DNA of 64,000 bases, taken from NCBI RefSeq assembly GCF_000060345.1, contig NC_008571.1, forward strand, positions 1,054,001-1,118,000. Reading direction: 5' to 3'. The stretch comes from Christiangramia forsetii KT0803. Lineage in GTDB: Bacteria; Bacteroidota; Bacteroidia; Flavobacteriales; Flavobacteriaceae. The notes under the pieces are model-generated. The model did no database searches, was not told the origin of the DNA, and saw only the letters and a list, made by a program, of their open reading frames with translations. The position numbers and the translations under genes are program-made. Below are positions 17,539-25,778 of the stretch, piece by piece (the stretch's first letter is position 1; each line of letters opens with the position of its first letter).

Positions 17539-17593
17539 AAAAGTCCAACCCCTGTTATTTAAACTTTACACACTTTACGGGACAGTGTCAATT

Positions 17594-17642
17594 CTCCTCA
17601 CTCCTCACTCCTCACTGCTCACTGCTCACTGCTCACTGCTCA
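17594..17642. repeat. seven-unit heptanucleotide tandem array
   Basis: Three CTCCTCA units are followed by four CTGCTCA units, ending exactly at the stop codon (CTA on this strand) of the next gene. Read on the minus strand, each unit is GAGNAGT preceded by T, so TGA recurs every 7 bp and appears in all three frames after the stop codon. The IS inserted at the outer edge of this array. Confidence 0.85.
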
Positions 17643-18281
17643 CTATTCCATTTCGAGCTTTTTCAATTCTTTGTAATTTTTATTTAGTCTTCTGAGAAGG
17701 ATTCCATAAACTATTCTATAAATAAGCCATATAATACCAAGAACAATCGCTAGAACTAATAAGGTTCCACCAATAAAGATTAACCATTGCCTAGTGTCAA
17801 ATTCCATATTAGTAGTGGTAGTTTCGGCAGTTAAAATATGATTGTGAAGCATAGAATAAAGCATTACAATAAATACTACTGCACTAGATATTAGCACAAA
17901 GCCAATATAGTATTTAACCGTTTTACGCGTTCTTAAAATATTCTTCATTAAGCGAGAAGCACTGTCTGTGGTAGAGATTCTTCTGTAATTGAGATAAAAT
18001 CTGTAAATAAAATAGAAGGTGATTAAATAAGTAATAATATAAACTCCAATTACAAATTCCGTAAGCTTATATTTTTTCATTTGCTCCCAATACTCGTCAT
18101 CGGCCAAAACAATATTTAAAACTGCTCCAAGCAAAAATTCTACAATACTGATAATAAATATCCACTTTACGATCGAGGAAGATTTCTTCCAGATCATTTT
18201 ATAAATTTCATCGTAGGTTAGATGTGGCAGATTTTCTTCCTGCTTTTTCCAATCCTTTTTTAACAGATCTAAATCATCCAT
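17643..18281 (-). CDS. membrane protein partner of the ECF sigma factor
   Basis: 212 residues. A polar N-terminus (MDDLDLLKKDWKKQEENLPH) is followed by four hydrophobic helices, arranged as two pairs at about residues 38-60, 75-97, 120-142 and 165-192. It begins 6 bp after the sigma gene stop, in the classic place of an anti-sigma factor. No zinc-binding or RskA motif is seen. The short cytoplasmic N-terminal helix could bind sigma; that is inference. Homologues follow sigma genes in other flavobacteria. Confidence 0.65.
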   Translation of the reverse strand: MDDLDLLKKDWKKQEENLPHLTYDEIYKMIWKKSSSIVKWIFIISIVEFLLGAVLNIVLADDEYWEQMKKYKLTEFVIGVYIITYLITFYFIYRFYLNYRRISTTDSASRLMKNILRTRKTVKYYIGFVLISSAVVFIVMLYSMLHNHILTAETTTTNMEFDTRQWLIFIGGTLLVLAIVLGIIWLIYRIVYGILLRRLNKNYKELKKLEME

Positions 18282-18287
18282 AATTTG

Positions 18288-18782
18288 TCAAGGATTTATA
18301 AGGTTCTTTAATTTGGTTTTTACCCTGTTCATTTTCACTCTTGCATTAACTTCAGTAATCCCAAGGGTATAAGAGATCTCTGCATAATTTCTATCTTCCA
18401 GATACAAAAAGACAAGCGCTTTATCAATATCGTTTAATTGTCTTATGGCATCGTACATCAGCTTCAGATGTTGCTCTACTTCATCATTATACTCTTCAGA
18501 TTTTATTTTAAAATGAACATTATCATAATCCTGTGTTCGTATACTTCTTTTTTTCTTTCTGTATAAAGTGATGGCTGTATTTAAAGCAACCCGGTACATC
18601 CAGGTACTAAATTTAGCGTCACCTCTAAACTTTGGATATGCCTTCCATAACTGTATCGTGATTTCCTGAAAAAGATCATTATGTGCATCCCTGTCGTTCG
18701 TATAGATACGGCAGATCTTGTGTGCAATATTCTGGTGTTTCTCCAGGTTTGTTACAAACTGATGTTCTAATTCTTTGTTCAC
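18288..18782 (-). CDS. ECF-type RNA polymerase sigma factor
   Basis: 164 residues. Region 2 is seen in DLFQEITIQLWKAYPKFRG and FSTWMYRVALNTAITLYRKK. Region 4 is a helix-turn-helix in NYAEISYTLGITEVNARVKM. No region 1 or 3 is present, as expected for group 4 sigma factors. It is the first gene of a two-gene operon with a membrane protein that may hold it inactive. The inducing signal is unknown. Confidence 0.92.
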   Translation of the reverse strand: MNKELEHQFVTNLEKHQNIAHKICRIYTNDRDAHNDLFQEITIQLWKAYPKFRGDAKFSTWMYRVALNTAITLYRKKKRSIRTQDYDNVHFKIKSEEYNDEVEQHLKLMYDAIRQLNDIDKALVFLYLEDRNYAEISYTLGITEVNARVKMNRVKTKLKNLINP

Positions 18783-18881
18783 GAAGCTTTGGTTAGCATG
18801 TAATAGGTAGTTAAAATAAGCGCTATGTTACAAAAAACTTTAATTTAAAGTTAATCCATCCTTCAATCTTTCTATAAATAG

Positions 18882-18889
18882 TAAATTTG
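18882..18889 (+). promoter_or_regulatory. candidate -7 element of ndh
   Basis: TAAATTTG matches the phylum's TAnnTTTG and ends 19 bp before the ATG of ndh. No TTTG is present at the expected -33 distance, so this is a weak call. Confidence 0.35.
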
Positions 18890-18908
18890 AATAAAACCGA
18901 CCATTTTT

Positions 18909-20216
18909 ATGAACATCCCAAGAACCGACTTGCCACGAGTAGTAATTATTGGAGGTGGTTTTGCCGGAATGGCGCTTGCCAGAAAAGTATTGAAAGAAGA
19001 TATGCAAATGGTAATGCTAGACAGGCATAACTATCACACTTTTCAACCTTTGCTTTACCAGGTTTCAACCTCCGGACTCGAGCCGGATTCTATTGCGTAT
19101 CCTCTCAGAAAAATAACTCGTTCCAGCAAAAGGTGCTTTTTTAGATTGGCAGAAGTACAATCTATTTCTGCTGAAAACAATACGGTACATACTAATATTG
19201 GAGATCTTGTTTACGATTACCTGGTGATCGCCACAGGCTCTAAAACTAATTTCTTCGGAAATGATAGCATTGAGGAGCATGGAATGTGGATGAAAACCGT
19301 TCCGCAGGCTTTAAACATTCGAAGCCTTATTCTGGAAAACCTGGAGCAGGCCACAATTACAGATGATCCGGAAAAAAGAAAGGCACTTTTAAACTTTGTT
19401 CTTGCGGGTGCAGGGCCCACAGGAGTTGAATTAAGTGGAGCCATTGCCGAATTAAGAAACCACATCGTCCCCAAGGATTATCCAGATCTTGATCCAAATG
19501 AAATGAATATTCATCTTCTTGAAGGTCTTGAAAGAGTTTTACCTCCTATGAGTGAGCATGCTTCGAAAAAGGCTCAGGAAATGCTTGAGGAACTAGGGGT
19601 CAAAATTCATTTGAATACGATGGTAGAGAATTATGACGGTCATCTGGTAACGACAAATACCGACCTTGCCCTGAAAACTGAAACCTTCATTTGGTCTGCC
19701 GGGGTAACAGGAGCTCCTGTGGAAGGATTAAATGCCTCCGCACTCGTTGAAAAAGCGAATAGATATGAAGTTAATGCATTTAACCAGGTGAATGGGTACG
19801 AAAACATTTTTGCAGTAGGAGATATAGCTTTAATGCAAACGGAAGCTTTTCCAAAAGGACATCCAATGGTTGCACAGCCCGCAATTCAACAGGGAAAGCA
19901 TTTAGCTAAAAATTTAAAGCACTTAATACGAGGAGAAAAGCTGGAGCCTTTTGAGTATTTTGATAAAGGAACTATGGCTACCGTTGGAAGAAACAGGGCA
20001 GTGGTAGATCTTCACAAATGGAAGTTCTCCGGATTTTTTGCCTGGTTTGTATGGATGTTCGTTCATCTATGGTTTCTGGTAGGATTCAGAAACCGGTTTG
20101 TTACCTTTTTTAACTGGATCTATAATTATGTAAACTTCGACAAAGCAGCAAGGCTAATTATAAGACCATTTAAGGGGCAGGAAGACACTATGAGAATGGA
20201 TAAGGATAAAGTTTAA
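18909..20216 (+). CDS. ndh: type II NADH dehydrogenase (NAD(P)/FAD-dependent oxidoreductase)
   Basis: 435 residues. The FAD-binding Rossmann motif is VVIIGGGFAGMALARK (residues 11-26), and the NADH-binding motif is VLAGAGPTGVELSGAIAEL near residue 165. A third signature, FAVGDIA, positions the flavin. The C-terminal amphipathic/membrane segment (FFAWFVWMFVHLWFLVGF) fits membrane attachment of NDH-2. It would pass electrons from NADH to menaquinone without pumping protons. It is monocistronic and convergent with the hemerythrin gene across a repeat element. Confidence 0.9.
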   Translation: MNIPRTDLPRVVIIGGGFAGMALARKVLKEDMQMVMLDRHNYHTFQPLLYQVSTSGLEPDSIAYPLRKITRSSKRCFFRLAEVQSISAENNTVHTNIGDLVYDYLVIATGSKTNFFGNDSIEEHGMWMKTVPQALNIRSLILENLEQATITDDPEKRKALLNFVLAGAGPTGVELSGAIAELRNHIVPKDYPDLDPNEMNIHLLEGLERVLPPMSEHASKKAQEMLEELGVKIHLNTMVENYDGHLVTTNTDLALKTETFIWSAGVTGAPVEGLNASALVEKANRYEVNAFNQVNGYENIFAVGDIALMQTEAFPKGHPMVAQPAIQQGKHLAKNLKHLIRGEKLEPFEYFDKGTMATVGRNRAVVDLHKWKFSGFFAWFVWMFVHLWFLVGFRNRFVTFFNWIYNYVNFDKAARLIIRPFKGQEDTMRMDKDKV

Positions 20217-20223
20217 AAAAAGA

Positions 20224-20352
20224 GACTGTCTAAAAAAACTTGTCATGGTCATTGCGAGGAACGAAGCAATCTGTAGGATAGTATTGAAGTTCATCTTAAA
20301 GATTACTTCACTCCGTTCGTAATGACTTCAAAACTTGTCTTTTTAGACGATC
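20224..20352. repeat. 129-bp imperfect inverted repeat (MITE-like)
   Basis: The left end, GACTGTCTAAAAA, matches the complement of the right end, TTTTTAGACGATC. Inside, GTCATTGCGAGGAACGAAGC (20248-) pairs with an imperfect complement at 20301-20325. The element fills the space between two convergent genes and encodes nothing. The end sequence resembles IS termini seen in this phylum, and the GCGAGGAACGAAGCAATC core is a known kind of dispersed repeat. Confidence 0.7.
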
Positions 20353-20361
20353 ACTTTTTAG

Positions 20362-20796
20362 TTATCTATTCTTACGAATTTCCTTATTATAATCTGAAGC
20401 AAGATCTGTTTTTTGCTTTTCGGTTAAAACCTTTCCTGCCAATTGGAAAATTTCATGTTCTTCTTCCTCTAAATGGTGGATTAATTGATGTTCCAGATCC
20501 TTGGCAAGCTTAAGCCAGTTAGAAGCATCCATTTCTGTATCTTCCATTTCTTCTACGAGCTCATCCATTTCATGATGCTCGGCAACACTATGACGTGCTT
20601 TTTCCTGCGTCATATCCTTTTTCATTAATGGAATATAGAAATGACGCTCTTCAGCATCTTCATGGATCTTTAGTTCATGTTTTAAATCTTCAAAGATCTT
20701 TTTTCTTTCTTCGGTTTTACCTTCTGTTTTTATAAGCTTATCTATGAGATTTCTTTGTATTTCGTGTTCCTGTCTTAATGCTTCAAAAATGGTCAT
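20362..20796 (-). CDS. hemerythrin-domain (HHE) protein
   Basis: 144 residues forming a four-helix bundle. Metal-ligand candidates are H11 (in RQEHE), H45 and E49 (KIHEDAEERHFY), H74/H75 (AEHHEMDEL) and H107/H108 with H114 (LIHHLEEEEHEIF). Such proteins bind O2 or NO at a di-iron centre, or act in iron-sulfur repair. It is a single cytosolic gene with a Lys/Arg-rich end. Its stop lies 10 bp beyond the MITE-like repeat. Confidence 0.9.
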   Translation of the reverse strand: MTIFEALRQEHEIQRNLIDKLIKTEGKTEERKKIFEDLKHELKIHEDAEERHFYIPLMKKDMTQEKARHSVAEHHEMDELVEEMEDTEMDASNWLKLAKDLEHQLIHHLEEEEHEIFQLAGKVLTEKQKTDLASDYNKEIRKNR

Positions 20797-20975
20797 TATT
20801 TAATTTTTTTAGATTTGATTCGAAGTTATTCAAAATAATGTTAAAGAATATTTAATTTTAGAATTGAAAAGCTAAAACTGATAATTCACAGTTCGGTAGT
20901 GAAATTTTACAGTTGAGAAATTTAATTTTCAAACAGTAATAAAATGCTCACATATTTGTCTTCTAAATTAAATGC

Positions 20976-22301
20976 ATGAAATTGTTTCTCAAAATATTAA
21001 GAATCACAGTGATTATCTGCGTAATCGTTGTTTTAATAGAAACCGCCTTTTCAGACAGACCCCTAAACAAACTTCTGGAACCGGAACTTTGGGGAATGTA
21101 TTTTATGTACACATTTGTTCTTACCTGTATAAATGGATTCTATTTTTATTATTTCAGTGTAAAAATTGGTTGGGAGGGAGCTGGTCTTAAAAGAATCTTA
21201 GGAGGAGCTATAGGCTCTATAATTCTTACATTAATAGGATTCTTTATTTGTCGGTTAATTGACAAAACGTTGATCAATGAGGTGCCTGTAGAGGAGTTTT
21301 TAAGTAATGAAACTTTCGGTAATTATATATTTCCATTGCTGTTTACGGCAATAGTTTCCATGTTTTTTCATCTTATATATTTCTACAAAGCACTTCAGGA
21401 AAAGAGGGTTAAGGAACAAAAGATTATTGCTGGAACGGCTTCTGCTAAGTTTGATGCTCTTAAGAATCAGCTAGACCCGCATTTTCTTTTTAATAGTTTA
21501 AATGTACTGGCTTCGCTTATCGATGAAAATCCAGATCAGGCACAACGTTTTACTACCGGATTATCCAAAATATACCGGTACGTTCTGGAACAAAAGGACA
21601 AAGAACTGGTAAGTCTACAGGAAGAGTTGAAGTTTGCGAACACCTATATGAAGCTTCTGAAAATGCGCTTTGAGGATAGCATTTATTTTGAATTACCTGA
21701 AGCGCTTTCTAATGATGAGGCAAAAGTAGTTCCTTTATCATTGCAGCTATTATTAGAAAATACTATAAAACACAATATCGTCAATGAGAACAAGCCATTA
21801 AGGATTAAAATTTATGAAGTGGATGGCTATCTTATTGTAGAAAATAATTTTCAGAAAAAGGAGGTTTTAGGTACAAGAAAAGGGGTAGGACTTCAAAATA
21901 TAGTTAATCGCTATCATGTGGTAACCGAAAGAAAAGTACTTATAGAACAAACAGAAAATTTTTTCAGGGTAAAACTCCCTGTGCTAACCAAACAAATTTC
22001 AGTTATGGAAACAGTAGACAACAATCAGGAAAATGCTTATTTCAAAGCAAAGCAAAGAGTAAAGGAGATGAAAGAGTTCTATGGCAATTTGATTTCTTAT
22101 TGCGTAGTAATTCCATTCCTAATTTTTATTAATTATTACACTTACTGGAGTTTTCAATGGTTCTGGTTCCCACTTTTTGGATGGGGAATAGGCCTTACAA
22201 TTCACGGTTTTTCGGTATTTGGATATGGTTCAGACTGGGAGGAACGTAAGATCCAGGAGATCATGGCAAAGGATAAGCAACAAACTAAATCTTGGAAATA
22301 A
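20976..22301 (+). CDS. LytS-type sensor histidine kinase with C-terminal 2TM domain
   Basis: 441 residues. About four membrane helices occupy residues 5-140. The His_kinase domain has its phospho-acceptor at H169 in NQLDPHFLFNSLN, and an ATPase region with LLLENTIKHNIVNE and GVGLQNIVNRY follows. The last 88 residues (from 354) are a 2TM domain, AYFKAKQRVKEMKEFYGNL, with two hydrophobic helices. A fused 2TM domain after the ATPase is unusual because it returns the chain to the membrane. It overlaps the free-standing 2TM gene by one base (TAATG). Confidence 0.92.
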   Translation: MKLFLKILRITVIICVIVVLIETAFSDRPLNKLLEPELWGMYFMYTFVLTCINGFYFYYFSVKIGWEGAGLKRILGGAIGSIILTLIGFFICRLIDKTLINEVPVEEFLSNETFGNYIFPLLFTAIVSMFFHLIYFYKALQEKRVKEQKIIAGTASAKFDALKNQLDPHFLFNSLNVLASLIDENPDQAQRFTTGLSKIYRYVLEQKDKELVSLQEELKFANTYMKLLKMRFEDSIYFELPEALSNDEAKVVPLSLQLLLENTIKHNIVNENKPLRIKIYEVDGYLIVENNFQKKEVLGTRKGVGLQNIVNRYHVVTERKVLIEQTENFFRVKLPVLTKQISVMETVDNNQENAYFKAKQRVKEMKEFYGNLISYCVVIPFLIFINYYTYWSFQWFWFPLFGWGIGLTIHGFSVFGYGSDWEERKIQEIMAKDKQQTKSWK

Positions 22302-22615
22302 TGAAAACTAATTATAAAGAAAACATCAGTTATAGGGCGGCTCAAAAAAGAGTGAAAGATATTAAAGGTTTTTATATTCATCTGGTAGTCTATCTTTTCA
22401 TCAATATTGCCATTTTCGTGGTGAGTACTCAGAATGAGGGATTTATTAACGGATTGTCTAATCTATCCAATTACACCACGATATTTTTCTGGGGAATAGG
22501 ATTATTCGCTCACTGGGCAAGTGTTTTTGGCCCTGGGTTTTTATTCGGAAAGAAATGGGAAGAAAAAAAGATCCAGGAACTAATGGATAAGGATAAGAAG
22601 CAGATCTGGAAATAG
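22301..22615 (+). CDS. stand-alone 2TM domain protein
   Basis: 104 residues from the ATG at 22301. The segment YRAAQKRVKDIKGFYIHLVV, two membrane helices and the ending WEEKKIQELMDKDKKQIWK closely parallel the C-terminal 88 residues of the preceding kinase. The two probably arose by duplication. It may dimerise with the kinase through these domains. It lies between kinase and response-regulator genes. Confidence 0.88.
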   Translation: MKTNYKENISYRAAQKRVKDIKGFYIHLVVYLFINIAIFVVSTQNEGFINGLSNLSNYTTIFFWGIGLFAHWASVFGPGFLFGKKWEEKKIQELMDKDKKQIWK

Positions 22616-22639
22616 AAATCTAAACCTAGAGAATTGAGC

Positions 22640-23401
22640 GTGACCAAAGTTATAATTATTGAAGACGAAAAGCCGGCGGCAAGAAGGTTGCAGCGCATGC
22701 TTTCTAAGATAGACATAGTAGCCGAAACAATGCTGCATTCTGTAGCTGAAGCTGTAGAGTGGTTTAATACCAATGAACATCCAGATCTTATCTTTCTGGA
22801 CATCCAGCTTAGTGACGGAATTTCCTTTGAAATTTTCGATCATATAGAGACCGAAAGTGCCATTGTTTTCACTACCGCATATGATGAATATGCTTTAAGG
22901 GCGTTTAAACTGAATAGTATAGACTATTTATTAAAACCAATAGATGAGGAGGAGCTGGAAGCGGCTGTTAGTAAGTTCAAAAACTCCAAAAAATCATCTT
23001 CAGACAATATTGATGTGAATCAATTAAGGTCGCTTCTCAGGCTAGGCGGAGCAAAGAAAAGTTTTAAGTCGAGATTTACAGCTCAGGTAGGTCAGCATCT
23101 TAAACTGGTAGATATATCTAATATAGCATGTTTCTATTCTGAAAACAAAGCCAGTTATATACATTGTAATTCCGGCAGAAATTATCCCGTAGATATTCCG
23201 CTAGAGCAATTAGAGAATGAACTTGATCCCGAAAAATTCTATAGGATCAACCGAAAGTGCATATTAAATATCAATGCTATAAATGATATTGTTTCTTACA
23301 CAAATTCAAGACTGGAGATAAAACTTGAAAATTTTCATGAATTTCAGCTTATCGTAAGTAGAGAAAGGGTTAAGGACTTCAAATCCTGGTTAAACAACTG
23401 A
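22640..23401 (+). CDS. LytTR family response regulator
   Basis: 253 residues from a GTG at 22640 (MTKVIIIEDEKPAARRLQR); a TTG at 22634 is an alternative, and no ATG is available at the right place. The receiver domain carries the acidic pair ED and the phosphorylatable Asp in DLIFLDIQLSDG. Its switch region is TAYDEYALRAF, followed by IDYLLKPID. The C-terminal LytTR DNA-binding domain begins near residue 135 (FTAQVGQHLKLVDI). It is the cognate regulator of the kinase two genes upstream. Confidence 0.92.
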   Translation: MTKVIIIEDEKPAARRLQRMLSKIDIVAETMLHSVAEAVEWFNTNEHPDLIFLDIQLSDGISFEIFDHIETESAIVFTTAYDEYALRAFKLNSIDYLLKPIDEEELEAAVSKFKNSKKSSSDNIDVNQLRSLLRLGGAKKSFKSRFTAQVGQHLKLVDISNIACFYSENKASYIHCNSGRNYPVDIPLEQLENELDPEKFYRINRKCILNINAINDIVSYTNSRLEIKLENFHEFQLIVSRERVKDFKSWLNN

Positions 23402-23429
23402 TCTTTAAATGTTAAATTCACTTTATTTA

Positions 23430-23481
23430 AAACCATAGGTTGTTTCTCTCCGTATATCTTAATACATAAACTCTATGGTTT
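23430..23481 (+). other. inverted repeat after the LytTR gene
   Basis: AAACCATAG (23430-23438) and CTATGGTTT (23473-23481) can form a 9-bp stem with a 34-nt loop, followed by a T-rich run. It may be a weak terminator of the two-component operon. The rest of the 23402-23589 gap shows nothing recognisable. Confidence 0.4.
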
Positions 23482-23589
23482 GTTTGAATAATTTTTGGTC
23501 GAATTATTTCGATTTGAGTTTTTGATTTTTTTGGTTGGTTAGATGCTTGGAGTAGAATTCCATCCGGAATTTTCCAAGTATTTACAAAA

Positions 23590-23619
23590 ATAAGCCCCAC
23601 GCTACAGCGTGGGGCTTAT
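23590..23619 (-). terminator. strong terminator of the sigma/anti-sigma operon
   Basis: A perfect 13-bp GC-rich stem (ATAAGCCCCACGC with its complement) and a 4-nt loop. On the minus strand it is followed by TTTTTG, so it ends leftward transcripts from the anti-sigma gene at 23646. Confidence 0.85.
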
Positions 23620-23645
23620 CTGTTATTTTCCTTTTTTATGTTTTG

Positions 23646-24452
23646 TTATGGTGCAGCAACAGCTCCCAATACATATAATTGATCCATGGTTGGTGATTCA
23701 CTACCACCTGCAGGTTCAAGTGTTATTCCAAAGGCTTCAGATTCATTAGCATTTTCAAGAGCAAAAATCTTATTGTCATCCATTGTAAATTCCTCTAATA
23801 GACCAATACTTGTTGGTGTTAAAGGCTCCAGTTTTAATGACCAAACCTGGTAAACTTTTCCACGTGGTGGTTCAGGAAGATCTTTTGCATCTATATATGC
23901 TTTATTCTCTTTCTTGTTCCAGTAAACCGCAGCGTATGCTCCTGGATCAACATTTTGACCCTGTAATGGCACTTTGGATACTTCTTTATCCCTAAGCACG
24001 GCCAAAAGTTCTTCGGTCTTTTCGGCATCGTCCCTGGAATCTGCTATTTGCTGTTCCATTGCTGCAGATCGAGCTTTTTCAGAATTCAATTCCTCTCTTA
24101 AGTTATTCTTATCTTCAAAGACAAAGAATAGCCCGATTAGTAACACTACAGTTGCCGCCCAACCGAAATAAGATACCCAATCTGTTTCTTTCTTTCGCTC
24201 AATATTGATAACCGTATCATCAGATTTGTCTGATAATTTCTGTTTAATACTTGCCAGTAAAGCTTCGGCATTATAAGAAGGAGCTACTGAAGCAGATAAT
24301 TTTTGTAATGCTACTTCAATCTCTTCAACTTCTTTACGAATTTCAGGATGTTCTTTTAAAGCCATACTTACCTCACGGCTTTCAGCATCTGTAAGAGCAC
24401 CGTAAACGTAAAGTTCAAGTATTCCCGACGATATGTATTCTTTTATATCCAT
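23646..24452 (-). CDS. RskA-type anti-sigma factor
   Basis: 268 residues. The N-terminal sigma-binding helices lie in residues 1-60 (ILELYVYGALTDAESREV). One membrane helix is at about 95-112 (FGWAATVVLLIGLFFVFE), then a coiled-coil-like stretch. An extracytoplasmic RskA domain follows (AYIDAKDLPEPPRGKVYQVW). The protein would sequester the sigma factor encoded 3 bp upstream until a signal outside the inner membrane triggers release, usually by proteolysis. The Zn-binding HxxxCxxC of other families is absent, as is normal for RskA types. Confidence 0.9.
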   Translation of the reverse strand: MDIKEYISSGILELYVYGALTDAESREVSMALKEHPEIRKEVEEIEVALQKLSASVAPSYNAEALLASIKQKLSDKSDDTVINIERKKETDWVSYFGWAATVVLLIGLFFVFEDKNNLREELNSEKARSAAMEQQIADSRDDAEKTEELLAVLRDKEVSKVPLQGQNVDPGAYAAVYWNKKENKAYIDAKDLPEPPRGKVYQVWSLKLEPLTPTSIGLLEEFTMDDNKIFALENANESEAFGITLEPAGGSESPTMDQLYVLGAVAAP

Positions 24453-24455
24453 GTA

Positions 24456-24986
24456 CTATTCTACTAACATTTCACGAAGTTTGTTAATACAGGCTCTGTT
24501 CTTCGTTTTTACAGTTCCCAAAGGCATTTCAAGCTCTTCTGCTGTTTCCTTTTGGGTAAAACCTTTAAAGAATAACAAGTCTATTAGTTTTTTACAAACA
24601 GGCTTTAAAACATCGATATATTTTTGAACCCCGATAGCATCAGCTTTAGCTGAGAAATTAGACTTGCTTTCTAAAATATCTACGAAATTATCTGCGGTAA
24701 GGTTTTTCTGGTTGTTTTTGTGTCTCTTAGAACGCAATTGATCTATAGAGGCATTCCTGGCAATGTTAAGTATCCATGTAAAGAATCTTCCCTTATCTGA
24801 ATTGTAACTAGATGAATTATTCCATATTTTTAAGAAAACATCCTGAAGTATTTCTTCAGCTATTTTCTCATCGTGAACAATACTATAGATTATTCCGTAG
24901 GTACTTTCAGAATATAGTTCATAGATTCGTTCAAAGGCTCTCTGATTACCGTTCTGTAATTCGAGAATTAAACCGTCTTGCTGCAT
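24456..24986 (-). CDS. ECF-type RNA polymerase sigma factor (SigK-like)
   Basis: 176 residues. Region 2 shows AEEILQDVFLKIWNNSSSYN and RFFTWILNIARNASIDQLRS. Region 4 shows FTQKETAEELEMPLGTVKTK with the conserved GTVKT of SigK-type factors. It is paired with an RskA-type anti-sigma gene 3 bp downstream. A stress role (redox or envelope) is likely from the pair type but the regulon cannot be read here. It is unrelated in detail to the sigma gene at 18288. Confidence 0.92.
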   Translation of the reverse strand: MQQDGLILELQNGNQRAFERIYELYSESTYGIIYSIVHDEKIAEEILQDVFLKIWNNSSSYNSDKGRFFTWILNIARNASIDQLRSKRHKNNQKNLTADNFVDILESKSNFSAKADAIGVQKYIDVLKPVCKKLIDLLFFKGFTQKETAEELEMPLGTVKTKNRACINKLREMLVE

Positions 24987-25031
24987 AAATGTTATTTGAG
25001 GAAATAAATATAGGCTTAAATACCAAATAAA

Positions 25032-25055
25032 AAAAGCGGCCGTTAAGCCGCTTTT
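25032..25055 (-). terminator. terminator of the Cu/Zn SOD gene
   Basis: AAAAGCGGC-N6-GCCGCTTTT, a 9-bp stem flanked by A and T runs, 20 bp after the sodC stop on the leftward strand. Confidence 0.85.
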
Positions 25056-25074
25056 ATCTTTTATTCTGTAGAAA

Positions 25075-25668
25075 TTATTTCTTGATCACACCACAACCTA
25101 CACGGGTTCCGGCAGCACCAGATGGTTGAGATGTGTAATCATCTACGCCATCATGAACGATCACGGCCTTCCCTAAAATATCTTTTTTAGAGTCTCCGCA
25201 ACCAATACACCACTCTTCAGTGCTCATATTAACGGTTCCATTTCCATTAGCATCAACCTCAAAATTACCTATATCACCTTTATGGAAACCTTCAGAATCA
25301 CCCCATTCTCCATGCTGAGCATCTGTAGGATTCCAGTGACCTCCGGCAGATTTTCCATCTGCAGCAGAACAATCTCCTTTTTCATGAATATGAATGGCAT
25401 GTGTACCCTCAGCAAGTCCTGAAATAATTGCAGTCATAGAGACTTCACCATCTTCCTGGGTAAATACAACATTACCACTAAGCTTGGAGTCACTAACAGC
25501 CTGAAGAGAAACTTTTACTTTCTTTACTTCTTCCTCTTTTTTGGTTTCCATATCAGATTTCATTTCAGTTTCTGACTGGTCATCCATTTCCTTTTCTTTT
25601 TTCTCATTCTTACAGCTTGTAAAAATTAATCCAGCACAAAGAATAAGAGACAAACTAATACGTTTCAT
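25075..25668 (-). CDS. sodC: Cu/Zn superoxide dismutase, lipoprotein
   Basis: 197 residues from the ATG at 25668, chosen because it begins a lipoprotein signal (MKRISLSLILCAGLIFTSC). A charged linker (Lys/Glu/Met-rich, residues 22-50) leads to the SOD domain. Copper and zinc ligands are HAIHIHEKGDCS, GGHWNPTDAQHGEW and VIVHDGVDDY. The conserved Arg is in GAAGTRVGCGVI. An extra CIGCG motif occurs near residue 155. It dismutates superoxide in the periplasm or at the surface. The upstream in-frame extension has no support. Confidence 0.93.
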   Translation of the reverse strand: MKRISLSLILCAGLIFTSCKNEKKEKEMDDQSETEMKSDMETKKEEEVKKVKVSLQAVSDSKLSGNVVFTQEDGEVSMTAIISGLAEGTHAIHIHEKGDCSAADGKSAGGHWNPTDAQHGEWGDSEGFHKGDIGNFEVDANGNGTVNMSTEEWCIGCGDSKKDILGKAVIVHDGVDDYTSQPSGAAGTRVGCGVIKK

Positions 25669-25778
25669 AATATTTTGATTGGTTAAACTATCAATTAATA
25701 AATCTAAATTAAGCCTATTCACAGGCACCACCAAAGATTTAAGGATAGCTTAACAATGGCTTTATTGCTCTAATTCTC

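Larger units (their letters stand above)
16255..17589 (+). mobile_element. complete IS256-family insertion sequence (1335 bp)
   Basis: The ends carry imperfect inverted repeats of about 23 bp: left CACTATCTCATAAACTGTGT, right (complement) CACTGTCCCGTAAAGTGTGT, both continuing with AAA. One intact transposase gene fills the interior, and an 8-bp duplication flanks the element. It looks complete and potentially active. A second, orphan right end of a close relative lies at 50861-50923. Confidence 0.9.
16247..17597. repeat. 8-bp target-site duplication of the IS256-family element
   Basis: AATTCTCC occurs at 16247-16254 and again at 17590-17597, directly outside the element ends at 16255 and 17589. 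A length of 8 bp is normal for IS256-family transposition, so the insertion is fairly recent. The right copy runs into a heptanucleotide array. Confidence 0.85.

Noticed and set aside
17594-17642. Heptanucleotide array considered as a CRISPR array
   Set aside because: The units are contiguous with no spacers, far too short, and no cas gene is near.
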